Assembly: GCA_945906015.1 (NCBI GenBank)
Contig: CAMDQV010000006.1
Location: 1-22,120, forward strand
Reading direction: 5' to 3'
DNA length: 22,120 nt
Source of the DNA: Pedobacter schmidteae
Lineage (GTDB): Bacteria > Bacteroidota > Bacteroidia > Sphingobacteriales > Sphingobacteriaceae
A program made the position numbers and the translations under genes. The notes below the pieces were generated by a model. It ran no database searches and was not told where the DNA came from. It saw only the letters and a list, made by a program, of their open reading frames with translations. How positions within the stretch are numbered: position 1 is the stretch's first letter; every line of letters starts with the position of its first letter. Positions 15,623 through 22,120 of this stretch are shown piece by piece.

Positions 15623-17098
15623 CTATTCTCTGTCTTTTTCGACAATTTTCCCGTCTCTAAGTTCACGAATTTTACTATGCTTCTTACCGTAGATAAAGTA
15701 TATTACTACTCCAAGTGCCATCCAAATTGCTAGACGGTACCAGCTTTCGGCAGGCAAACTGTACATTAAATACAAACAAACTAAAATTCCCATTACAGGT
15801 ACAAACGGTACCCATGGAGTTCTGAATGGTCTGACCACATCTGGCAGTGATTTACGTAGAACCATGATCCCGATACATACTAAGGTAAAGGCGAACAATG
15901 TACCAATACTCACCATATGTCCTAAATCTGAAACTGGCACTAAGCCAGCAAAAAGACTTACAAAAACAAGAAAAAATAAATTAGTTTTCCATGGGGTACG
16001 GAAATCAGGATGCACTGCTGCAAAGAATTTTGGCAATAAACCATCTTTAGCCATTGTGAAAAATACACGTGATTGACCCATAAGCATTACCAAAATAACT
16101 GAGGTATATCCGGCAAGGATTGCAATGATTAAAGCATCTTGTAAATAGGTATAACCAGTCATAGCAAAAGCTGTAGCTGCAGGTTTTGCATCGCCAGCAA
16201 AGTCTTTATAATTAACAAGACCTGTCATTACGTGAGCAAATAGTACATAAAGAATAGTACAAACAACCAGCGAACCTAATATTCCTATTGGCATGCCTTT
16301 TTGCGGATTTTTAGCTTCTTGAGCTGCAGTTGATACCGCATCAAAACCAATAAAGGCAAAGAATACTACTGCTGCCCCTGATGAAATACCTGTCCATCCA
16401 AAATTTTCAAATTTACCGGTGTTTTCTGGAATATAGGGTACGTAATTGTCGGGATTAATATGACTCCATCCTAAAATGATGAATATTAATACGACAGTTA
16501 CCTTTAAAATGACCAGGAAGTTATTCATGTTTGCAGATCCCTGAGTACCACGAATCAATACAAGAGAAAGAACACTGACAATAAAAATGGCTGGTAAATT
16601 AATTATACCGCCATTAATTACGGTTCCATCTCCCAATTTCATAGTTTCCCATGGAGATACAATGAATTCATGCGGGAGATTAATATTGTATTTGTTAAGT
16701 AGTTCTAACAGGTATCTTGACCAGCTTACAGCTACAGTAGCAGCTCCTAAAGCATATTCAAGAACAAGGTCCCAACCAATGACCCATGCCATAAACTCAC
16801 CCATTGTAGCATAAGAATAGGTGTATGCACTTCCAGCAACTGGAATCATGGATGCAAATTCTGCATAACAAAGTCCAGCAAATGCACAGGCAAAAGCAGC
16901 TAGTGCAAATGAGATGGTTACTGCCGGACCAGCATTCTCTGCAGCAGCAATTCCTGTGAGCGAAAATAATCCGGCACCAATAATTGCACCTATTCCTAAA
17001 GCAACCAGATTTACACTGCTTAATGATCGTTTTAATGTGCCTTCACCTGTCTCATTTGATTCGAACATTAACTGTTCGATAGATTTTTTGTGGAACAT
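15623..17098 (-). CDS. APC-superfamily amino-acid permease, CAT type
   Basis: A 491-residue inner-membrane transporter with 12-14 hydrophobic helices. The N-terminal sequence 'LKRSLSSVNLVALGIGAIIGAGLF' holds the APC helix-1 motif GIGAIIGAGLF (35-45); 'CYAEFASMIPVAGSAYTYSYATMGEFMAWVIGWDL' in part is the helix 3 block typical of the cationic amino-acid transporter (CAT) branch, as is 'FFAFIGFDAVSTAAQEAKNPQKGMP' (helix 6 and loop). Members take up cationic or neutral amino acids by H+ symport or exchange; the exact substrate is not visible. The C-terminus ends in a basic/acidic cytosolic tail (KKHSKIRELRDGK). Preceded by a -7 promoter element and followed by a strong terminator, it appears to be a single-gene unit. 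Confidence 0.88.
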   Translation of the reverse strand: MFHKKSIEQLMFESNETGEGTLKRSLSSVNLVALGIGAIIGAGLFSLTGIAAAENAGPAVTISFALAAFACAFAGLCYAEFASMIPVAGSAYTYSYATMGEFMAWVIGWDLVLEYALGAATVAVSWSRYLLELLNKYNINLPHEFIVSPWETMKLGDGTVINGGIINLPAIFIVSVLSLVLIRGTQGSANMNNFLVILKVTVVLIFIILGWSHINPDNYVPYIPENTGKFENFGWTGISSGAAVVFFAFIGFDAVSTAAQEAKNPQKGMPIGILGSLVVCTILYVLFAHVMTGLVNYKDFAGDAKPAATAFAMTGYTYLQDALIIAILAGYTSVILVMLMGQSRVFFTMAKDGLLPKFFAAVHPDFRTPWKTNLFFLVFVSLFAGLVPVSDLGHMVSIGTLFAFTLVCIGIMVLRKSLPDVVRPFRTPWVPFVPVMGILVCLYLMYSLPAESWYRLAIWMALGVVIYFIYGKKHSKIRELRDGKIVEKDRE

Positions 17099-17150
17099 AC
17101 GAATTGGTTTAGTTAATAAAGTTATGTGAAAGTATGATTTAAACAGATTT

Positions 17151-17158
17151 CAAACGTA
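17151..17158 (-). promoter_or_regulatory. -7 element upstream of the CAT-type permease gene
   Basis: On the minus strand this reads TACGTTTG, an exact TAnnTTTG match, giving a leader of about 45-50 bases. No good TTG is found at the expected -33 distance. Confidence 0.5.
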
Positions 17159-17261
17159 ATTAATTTAAATGGTATTATGATACCTGATTGATCTTTTCAA
17201 TTACGAAAGGGATATATGTTTATTAGTCATCTTATCTGTTGAGTAGCTTAGCATTCAGTTA

Positions 17262-17298
17262 ACACAAAAGGGAATTCAATTTGAATTCCCTTTTGTGT
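17262..17298 (-). terminator. Long perfect inverted-repeat terminator after hppA
   Basis: Two 18-base arms (ACACAAAAGGGAATTCAA and its complement) around a single central T form a perfect inverted repeat at 17262-17298. The core is GGGAATTC/GAATTCCC with A/T tracts on both sides, so it can end transcription in either direction; for hppA it begins 5 bases after the stop codon. The realistic loop would open to 3-5 bases. Confidence 0.85.
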
Positions 17299-17303
17299 CT
17301 ATA

Positions 17304-19574
17304 TTATCTTCTGATTGTATCAGTCGTATTTACAATGGTATCGAGGGTTGTATTGCCAGCCTGATCTTCAGATTTGATCACTTTTATTTCTTTTTGAACT
17401 TCAACAGTTACCTTATGGCTCAAGCCAGCAGAAATATGAGGGGCAATGATCAAGGATACGATTGACATAAGCTTGATTAGAATGTTCATTGAAGGGCCTG
17501 ATGTATCTTTAAATGGATCTCCAACAGTATCTCCTGTAACAGAAGCTTTATGTGGTTCAGATTTTTTGTAGTACATCTCGCCATCAATCTCAACACCTTT
17601 TTCAAATGATTTTTTTGCATTATCCCATGCACCACCTGCATTAGACTGGAACATGCCCATTAATACACCTGAAACAGTAACACCTGCTAATAGTCCGCCT
17701 AAAACCTCAGGACCAAAAGAAAATCCGATGATGATTGGAACGATTAGGGCAATTGCACCAGGTAACATCATTTCACGAATGGATGCTTTTGTTGAAATGG
17801 CCACACATTTTTCATATTCAGGTTTTGCTTTGTATTCCATGATTCCGGGAATTTCGCGAAACTGTCTGCGCACTTCATTCACCATGTCCATAGCTGCTCT
17901 ACCTACTGCAGAGATACAAAGTGCTGAGAAAATAAATGGAATCATTCCTCCAACAAATAATCCTGCAAGTACGTCTGCTTTATAAATATCAATATGATCT
18001 ATACCGGCAACACCAACAAATGCAGCAAATAATGCAAGTGATGTTAAGGCCGCTGAAGCAATTGCAAAACCTTTTCCTGTTGCGGCAGTAGTATTGCCTA
18101 CAGCATCCAGGTTATCAGTACGATCTCGAACTTCTGGAGGCAATCCACTCATCTCAGCTATACCTCCTGCGTTATCTGCAATAGGACCAAAAGCGTCGAT
18201 AGATAATTGCATGGCAGTGGTAGCCATCATTCCTGCTGCAGCAATTGCTACACCATAAAATCCAGCAAAATAGAAAGATCCGTAAATACCAGCAGCAAGC
18301 ACCAGGATAGGAGCAACTGTTGATTCCATTCCTACGGCTAAACCTGAAATGATATTGGTTGCATGACCTGTAGATGATTGCTTGATTATACTAATAACCG
18401 GACGTTTACCCATTGCTGTGTAATATTCAGTAATTAGACTCATTAATGTTCCTACAACCAGTCCTACAATAATGGAATAAAATACATCCATACTTGTAAA
18501 AGCAATAGCTCCTTCTTTTAGGGTGCCTCCAACCATATCTCTGCTCATAAACATTTCACCGGCAGGCAACATCCATTTTACTGCGAAAAAAGAAACAATA
18601 GCAGTCAATATAATTGAAGACCAGTTACCCATGTTCAACGCATTTTGAACGCTGTCAGTTTCTTTACTGATTCTTACAAACGCCGTAGCAACAATTGATA
18701 ATATTAATCCTAGACCAGCAATAAGCATTGGTAATAGGATAGGAGCAATTCCTCCAAAATTATCGATAGAAACAATTTCACGACCAAGGATCATGGTTGC
18801 TAATATAGTTGCAACATAAGACCCAAATAGATCGGCACCCATACCAGCTACATCACCAACGTTATCTCCAACGTTATCAGCGATAGTTGCAGGATTTCTT
18901 ACATCATCTTCAGGAATACCTGCTTCAACTTTACCCACAAGATCAGCACCTACGTCGGCAGCTTTAGTATAAATACCCCCACCAACACGTGCAAATAATG
19001 CAATTGACTCTGCCCCAAGTGAAAACCCAGCTAAAACTTCGAGCGCTTTTTCCATCTCTTTTCCATTCACACTGCCACCCGTATTTACAACATATATAGT
19101 ATAGAATACAATGAATAAGCTTCCAAGCCCTAAAACAGCAAGACCAGCAACACCAATTCCCATGACACTACCAGCAGTGAAAGAAACCTGTAATGCCTTT
19201 GCTAAGCTTGTACGAGCAGCCTGAGTAGTACGAACATTTGCCTTAGTGGCAATGTTCATTCCTATATAACCCGCTAGGGCTGAGGTAAATGCACCAATAA
19301 CAAAAGAAACTGCAATTACCCAGCTTGAAGTTTCAACCAGGGTACCAGAATAGGCTAACAAAATGGCAGCGATTACTGAAAAATATCCAAGTACCTTCCA
19401 TTCAGCTTTTAGAAAAGCCATGGCTCCATCGGCAATATAACCTGACAGCCTTTGCATGTTTTCATCACCAGGATCTTGCTTAGTAACCCAGGCTGATTTT
19501 ATAGCCATAATTACGATACCAAAAACCCCCATTGCCGGTATTAAATAAATCAAATTGTTTTGTAAAAACTCCAT
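17304..19574 (-). CDS. hppA: Membrane-bound pyrophosphatase, K+-dependent type, probably H+-pumping
   Basis: A 756-residue, ~16-helix integral membrane enzyme that couples hydrolysis of pyrophosphate to ion pumping. The pyrophosphate/Mg site is intact: '[18 protein letters not shown]' and '[15 protein letters not shown]' (207-241), plus '[18 protein letters not shown]' (460-477) and '[20 protein letters not shown]' (483-502). The Ala in GNTTAA (A497) marks the K+-dependent class; K+-independent enzymes have Lys there. After 'GMGADLF' the residue is Gly251 (GSYVAT), so the Glu seen there in Na+ pumps (DLYESY) and the one four residues on in plant H+ pumps are both missing; instead Glu189 occurs in '[16 protein letters not shown]', where others usually have Ser. 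This resembles the relocated-Glu H+-pump subgroup known from Flavobacterium. A polar ~35-residue C-terminal tail is extra. It has its own promoter and terminator. Confidence 0.95.
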   Translation of the reverse strand: MEFLQNNLIYLIPAMGVFGIVIMAIKSAWVTKQDPGDENMQRLSGYIADGAMAFLKAEWKVLGYFSVIAAILLAYSGTLVETSSWVIAVSFVIGAFTSALAGYIGMNIATKANVRTTQAARTSLAKALQVSFTAGSVMGIGVAGLAVLGLGSLFIVFYTIYVVNTGGSVNGKEMEKALEVLAGFSLGAESIALFARVGGGIYTKAADVGADLVGKVEAGIPEDDVRNPATIADNVGDNVGDVAGMGADLFGSYVATILATMILGREIVSIDNFGGIAPILLPMLIAGLGLILSIVATAFVRISKETDSVQNALNMGNWSSIILTAIVSFFAVKWMLPAGEMFMSRDMVGGTLKEGAIAFTSMDVFYSIIVGLVVGTLMSLITEYYTAMGKRPVISIIKQSSTGHATNIISGLAVGMESTVAPILVLAAGIYGSFYFAGFYGVAIAAAGMMATTAMQLSIDAFGPIADNAGGIAEMSGLPPEVRDRTDNLDAVGNTTAATGKGFAIASAALTSLALFAAFVGVAGIDHIDIYKADVLAGLFVGGMIPFIFSALCISAVGRAAMDMVNEVRRQFREIPGIMEYKAKPEYEKCVAISTKASIREMMLPGAIALIVPIIIGFSFGPEVLGGLLAGVTVSGVLMGMFQSNAGGAWDNAKKSFEKGVEIDGEMYYKKSEPHKASVTGDTVGDPFKDTSGPSMNILIKLMSIVSLIIAPHISAGLSHKVTVEVQKEIKVIKSEDQAGNTTLDTIVNTTDTIRR

Positions 19575-19619
19575 GGATAATGCTCTATTTATATTCGTTA
19601 TATTTTCTTATACAATCGG

Positions 19620-19650
19620 CAAAAATAGCAGGCTTATTCTATTAATCAAA
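19620..19650 (-). promoter_or_regulatory. Strong Bacteroidota-type promoter of hppA
   Basis: On the minus strand TTTG (19650-19647), a 19-base spacer and TATTTTTG (19627-19620) match the consensus perfectly. Transcription should begin near 19615, giving a leader of about 40 bases. Confidence 0.75.
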
Positions 19651-19804
19651 CTATGAAATTCATAATGTTGGGATATACACCCATTTTTCTTTAGTATTGA
19701 AATTATTGTATCTGATTATGAGGTAGTTATGTAAAATATTAATTTACGTTTTTTGTTCTTTTTTTTAATTAAAAAAGAGAAAAATATGATTTGCATTAAT
19801 TTTA
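19651..19804. other. AT-rich divergent spacer between hppA and the second permease
   Basis: The full gap between the two divergent starts is 288 bases (19575-19862). It holds the hppA promoter on one side and a candidate permease promoter on the other. The middle is very AT-rich with T/A runs near 19740-19780 and no ORF, repeat or riboswitch-like fold that I can support. Confidence 0.4.
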
Positions 19805-19836
19805 TTGATTACAGCTATTTTTTTAATGTAAGTTTA
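19805..19836 (+). promoter_or_regulatory. Candidate promoter of the second amino-acid permease
   Basis: TTG at 19805-19807, a 21-base spacer, and TAAGTTTA at 19829-19836, one mismatch from TAnnTTTG. The leader to ATG 19863 would be about 20 bases. Confidence 0.45.
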
Positions 19837-19862
19837 ATCTTAAATCAAAACTCAATATTAAT

Positions 19863-21281
19863 ATGAATGAAACTTTAGACCAAAATGAAATGAAGCGTGA
19901 ACTCGGTCTTCTGGATGCAACATTATTGGTTGCAGGTACTATGATCGGTTCTGGAATTTTTATCGTTGCAGCAGATATTACTCGTAATGTCGGTTCTGCC
20001 GGATGGCTGATCGCTGTTTGGTTAATTACCGGATTAATGACCTTAATTGCTGCGGTTAGTTATGGAGAACTCAGTGCAATGTTTCCGAAAGCTGGTGGAC
20101 AGTATGTTTATCTGAAAGAAGCTTACAACCCATTGGTGGGGTTTTTATATGGATGGAGTTTTTTTGCTGTCATACAAACTGGTACTATAGCAGCGGTTGG
20201 AGTGGCTTTTTCAAAGTTTACCGCATATTTATGGCCTCAGGTTAGTGAAGATCTCATACTACTTACCCTGGGTTCAGTCAAAATTTCAGCAGCTCAGGTT
20301 CTGGCAATTGGTATAATTATAGTGCTTACCTATATCAATACAAAAGGAGTAAAGGGTGGTAAAATGATTCAAACTTCATTTACCCTAACCAAATTACTTA
20401 GCCTTTTTGGTCTGATTATCTTTGGATTTATTGTAATGAAGCCTGAAATATGGACATCTAACTGGCAGAATGCATGGAGCATGCAAAAACTAAGCCCCGA
20501 TGGCACATTTGAGTCGCTTACCATTGCTGCCGCTCTTGGTGCGGTAGCTGCCGCCATGGTTGGTTCGATATTTAGCAGTGATGCATGGAATAACGTGACC
20601 TTCATTGCCGGAGAGGTTAGAAATCCTAAGCGAAATATCGGATTGAGTTTATTTCTGGGTACACTAATCGTAACCATTGTATATATTCTTGCAAATCTTG
20701 TTTATTTGGCAGTTCTACCTTTGCAAGAGATTGCATACGCAGAAAAAGATAGGGTTGCTGTTGCTGCTTCAAGTGTGATATTCGGTAATGTTGGAACAGT
20801 AATTATTGCATTGATGATTATGGTATCAACCTTTGGTTGTAATAATGGATTAATTTTGGCCGGAGCCCGCGTTTACCATACCATGGCAAATGATGGTTTA
20901 TTCTTTAAAAAGACAGCTAGTTTAAATAAACATGCCGTTCCTGAATTCGGATTATGGTTACAATGTCTGGTGGCATCTGCATTATGTTTGAGTGGAAAAT
21001 ATGGGGATTTACTCGATATGATCTCTTTCGTAGTGGTTATTTTTTATGTGTTGACCATTTTGGGAATCTATATCTTAAGAGTTAAAAGACCAGAGGCAGA
21101 AAGACCTTACAAAGCTTTTGGGTATCCTTTTCTTCCAGCATTATACATTATTATGGGAATCAGCTTTTGTATTTTACTTATTATTTACAAGCCTAATTTT
21201 ACCTGGCCCGGATTGATCATCGTGTTAACGGGAGTACCTATTTATTATATGTGGAAAGCATTGGATAAAAATAAGAGTTAG
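19863..21281 (+). CDS. APC-superfamily amino-acid permease, LAT/APA-like
   Basis: A 472-residue inner-membrane transporter with about 12 hydrophobic helices. It starts 'ELGLLDATLLVAGTMIGSGIFIVAADI', containing the helix-1 motif GTMIGSGIF (25-33), then 'SYGELSAMFPKAGGQYVYLKEAYNPLVGFLYGW', the helix 3 block of the LAT/SteT and basic-amino-acid antiporter groups, and 'FSSDAWNNVTFIAGEVRNPKRNIG' (helix 6 and following loop). It differs clearly from the other permease in this window, so the two are members of different APC families rather than recent duplicates. Substrate is unknown; amino-acid exchange or uptake is likely. It is divergent from hppA and is followed by a hairpin terminator, indicating a single-gene unit. 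Confidence 0.86.
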   Translation: MNETLDQNEMKRELGLLDATLLVAGTMIGSGIFIVAADITRNVGSAGWLIAVWLITGLMTLIAAVSYGELSAMFPKAGGQYVYLKEAYNPLVGFLYGWSFFAVIQTGTIAAVGVAFSKFTAYLWPQVSEDLILLTLGSVKISAAQVLAIGIIIVLTYINTKGVKGGKMIQTSFTLTKLLSLFGLIIFGFIVMKPEIWTSNWQNAWSMQKLSPDGTFESLTIAAALGAVAAAMVGSIFSSDAWNNVTFIAGEVRNPKRNIGLSLFLGTLIVTIVYILANLVYLAVLPLQEIAYAEKDRVAVAASSVIFGNVGTVIIALMIMVSTFGCNNGLILAGARVYHTMANDGLFFKKTASLNKHAVPEFGLWLQCLVASALCLSGKYGDLLDMISFVVVIFYVLTILGIYILRVKRPEAERPYKAFGYPFLPALYIIMGISFCILLIIYKPNFTWPGLIIVLTGVPIYYMWKALDKNKS

Positions 21282-21313
21282 TTATAAGTTTATTTTTATT
21301 TAATCCTTATTTT

Positions 21314-21352
21314 AAAGAACCGGCACATTTTTTTGTTGCTGGTTCTTTGTTT
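21314..21352 (+). terminator. Terminator after the second permease gene
   Basis: AAAGAACCGGCA at 21314-21325 pairs with TGCTGGTTCTTT at 21337-21348 (12 bp with one G-U), loop of 11 bases, then GTTTT. It begins 32 bases after the permease stop. Confidence 0.8.
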
Positions 21353-21404
21353 TAGGGCAAGCTAAAATTGATGGTTAGTATATAAGCTAGCCTCAATTTA
21401 GATT

Positions 21405-21503
21405 TCATAAAGCAGAAGCATCATCCGCTTTTTTATGATTTTTGAAGGCAATCTTTAGCCACTGGGGCTTATGCAAATTCTTGGTTAAACGATCAAGGAT
21501 CAT
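21405..21503 (-). CDS. Possible small ORF of 32 residues downstream of folC
   Basis: On the minus strand an ATG at 21503-21501 opens a 32-codon frame ending in TGA at 21407-21405. The product (MILDRLTKNLHKPQWLKIAF, then a Lys/His/Asp-rich end) is basic in its middle. It begins 59 bases after the folC stop on the same strand, so it could be carried on the folC transcript. I do not recognise it; a chance ORF, or the remnant of a larger gene, is quite possible. Apart from it, the 21353-21562 stretch holds nothing I can identify. Confidence 0.25.
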   Translation of the reverse strand: MILDRLTKNLHKPQWLKIAFKNHKKADDASAL

Positions 21504-21562
21504 AATTTGTTTACCTTTTGGATGATAAAATCAAATTCAAATCAAGAATATTAATTTTATTT

Positions 21563-22120
21563 TTAAAAAATTTCAGCTACTACAAAGGTGCTGCCACCGA
21601 TAAAAATAAGGTCATTATTTCCCGCATTTTTTTTTGCTTCATCAAAGGCGGCTTGCACTGTTGGATAAAAAGTACCGGTTAGTCCAAATTTAGCTGCTTC
21701 TAATTGCAGGTCGTTTGCCGGCTTTGCTCTAGGAATAGTTGGCTGACAGAAATAATAAAATGCTCTTTGAGGCAATAGGCTTAAAATTTTCGATATATCC
21801 TTGTCTTCAACCATTCCAATAACCATATAAAGATCCTTGTGTGGTGTTAAATTGATATTTTTCATTACCTCCCTGATTCCATCTTCATTATGTCCGGTAT
21901 CACAAATGATCAGTGGATTATAATTCAGTGTATGCCAGCGTCCCATCAAACCAGTTAGCTTTTTTACCTGCCTTAAAGCAGACAGAACATCCTGGTCATC
22001 TATTTGATAGTCCATAAGTCTTAAGTGCTTTACAGCGCTTAATACGCCGGCCAGATTCTTTAATTGATAGCTTCCGGTCAGATCTAATTCAAGACTGTCA
22101 AAACTAAAAACAGGGTTATC
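21563..22120 (-). CDS. folC: FolC, folylpolyglutamate/dihydrofolate synthase (3' part, start outside window)
   Basis: The minus-strand frame stays open to the window edge, so the real gene extends past 22120; the internal ATG at 22015 is not the start. About 185 C-terminal residues are visible. They open with 'ELDLTGSYQLKNLAGVLSAV', the conserved FolC/Mur-ligase linker (L-x-G-x-(Y/H)-Q-x-x-N), and continue with 'MGRWHTLNYNPLIICDTGHNEDGI', the C-terminal-domain block with (D/H)-(T/A)-(G/A)-H-N. The enzyme adds glutamate to dihydropteroate and to folates in the cytosol. The ATP-binding P-loop lies in the unseen N-terminal part. 'DLIFIGGSTFVVAEIF' at the end is the usual FolC C-terminus (GS-x-x-(V/F)-V-(A/G)-E). 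Confidence 0.92.
   Translation of the reverse strand, partial: DNPVFSFDSLELDLTGSYQLKNLAGVLSAVKHLRLMDYQIDDQDVLSALRQVKKLTGLMGRWHTLNYNPLIICDTGHNEDGIREVMKNINLTPHKDLYMVIGMVEDKDISKILSLLPQRAFYYFCQPTIPRAKPANDLQLEAAKFGLTGTFYPTVQAAFDEAKKNAGNNDLIFIGGSTFVVAEIF

Noticed and set aside
17653..17985. Plus-strand ORF of 110 codons opposite hppA
   Set aside because: Antisense shadow of a highly conserved gene.
19575..19862. Riboswitch or regulatory RNA in the divergent hppA/permease region
   Set aside because: The stretch is very AT-rich without stable stems or any recognised riboswitch core; promoters account for it.
20369..20677. Minus-strand ORF of 102 codons inside the second permease gene
   Set aside because: Antisense shadow; the permease reading frame is clearly the real one.

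Overview
The window looks like a piece of a Bacteroidota chromosome, most likely from the Sphingobacteriaceae or a near relative. The DNA is AT-rich and genes lack Shine-Dalgarno sequences. Promoters that can be recognised follow the Bacteroidota pattern (TTG or TTTG, about 19-21 bases, then TAnnTTTG). The gene set fits too: a BamA followed by two tandem Skp/OmpH chaperones, a long PurF-like amidotransferase, FHS-family sugar transport, and a K+-type membrane pyrophosphatase. No tRNA, rRNA, CRISPR array, insertion sequence or phage gene was seen.

Layout. Bases 1-2240 hold an envelope-biogenesis block (3' end of bamA, then two skp/ompH genes) closed by a strong terminator. murI follows under its own promoter. 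Between murI and the purF-like gene (3163-4018) lies the most unusual part of the window: the first ~49 codons of nuoH are joined out of frame to the last ~228 codons of nuoN. The rest of nuoH, whatever lay between (usually nuoI, J, K, L, M) and the first half of nuoN are absent. This is either a real deletion that inactivated this complex I locus or an assembly/chimera artefact.

Bases 4134-14944 are mostly plus-strand metabolic genes: the purF-like gene, a FucP-like MFS transporter overlapping a dCMP/CMP deaminase, a UbiD-family decarboxylase, and a tightly packed guaA - lipoprotein - rsmB-like cluster. A LysE-family exporter lies on the minus strand between the purF-like gene and the MFS gene. 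Bases 14951-19574 are minus strand: a MarC-family membrane protein, a CAT-type amino-acid permease and hppA, with hairpin terminators between units. A second amino-acid permease is divergent from hppA (19863-21281). The window ends in the 3' part of folC on the minus strand, with a possible 32-residue ORF just downstream of it.

How the genes work together: bamA and the skp pair serve outer-membrane protein assembly; murI supplies D-glutamate for peptidoglycan; the purF-like gene, guaA and the dCMP deaminase belong to nucleotide metabolism; four or five transporters handle sugars and amino acids; HppA couples pyrophosphate hydrolysis to ion pumping. Apart from the nuo relic this is a housekeeping region. 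I saw no clear new defence, mobile or biosynthetic system.
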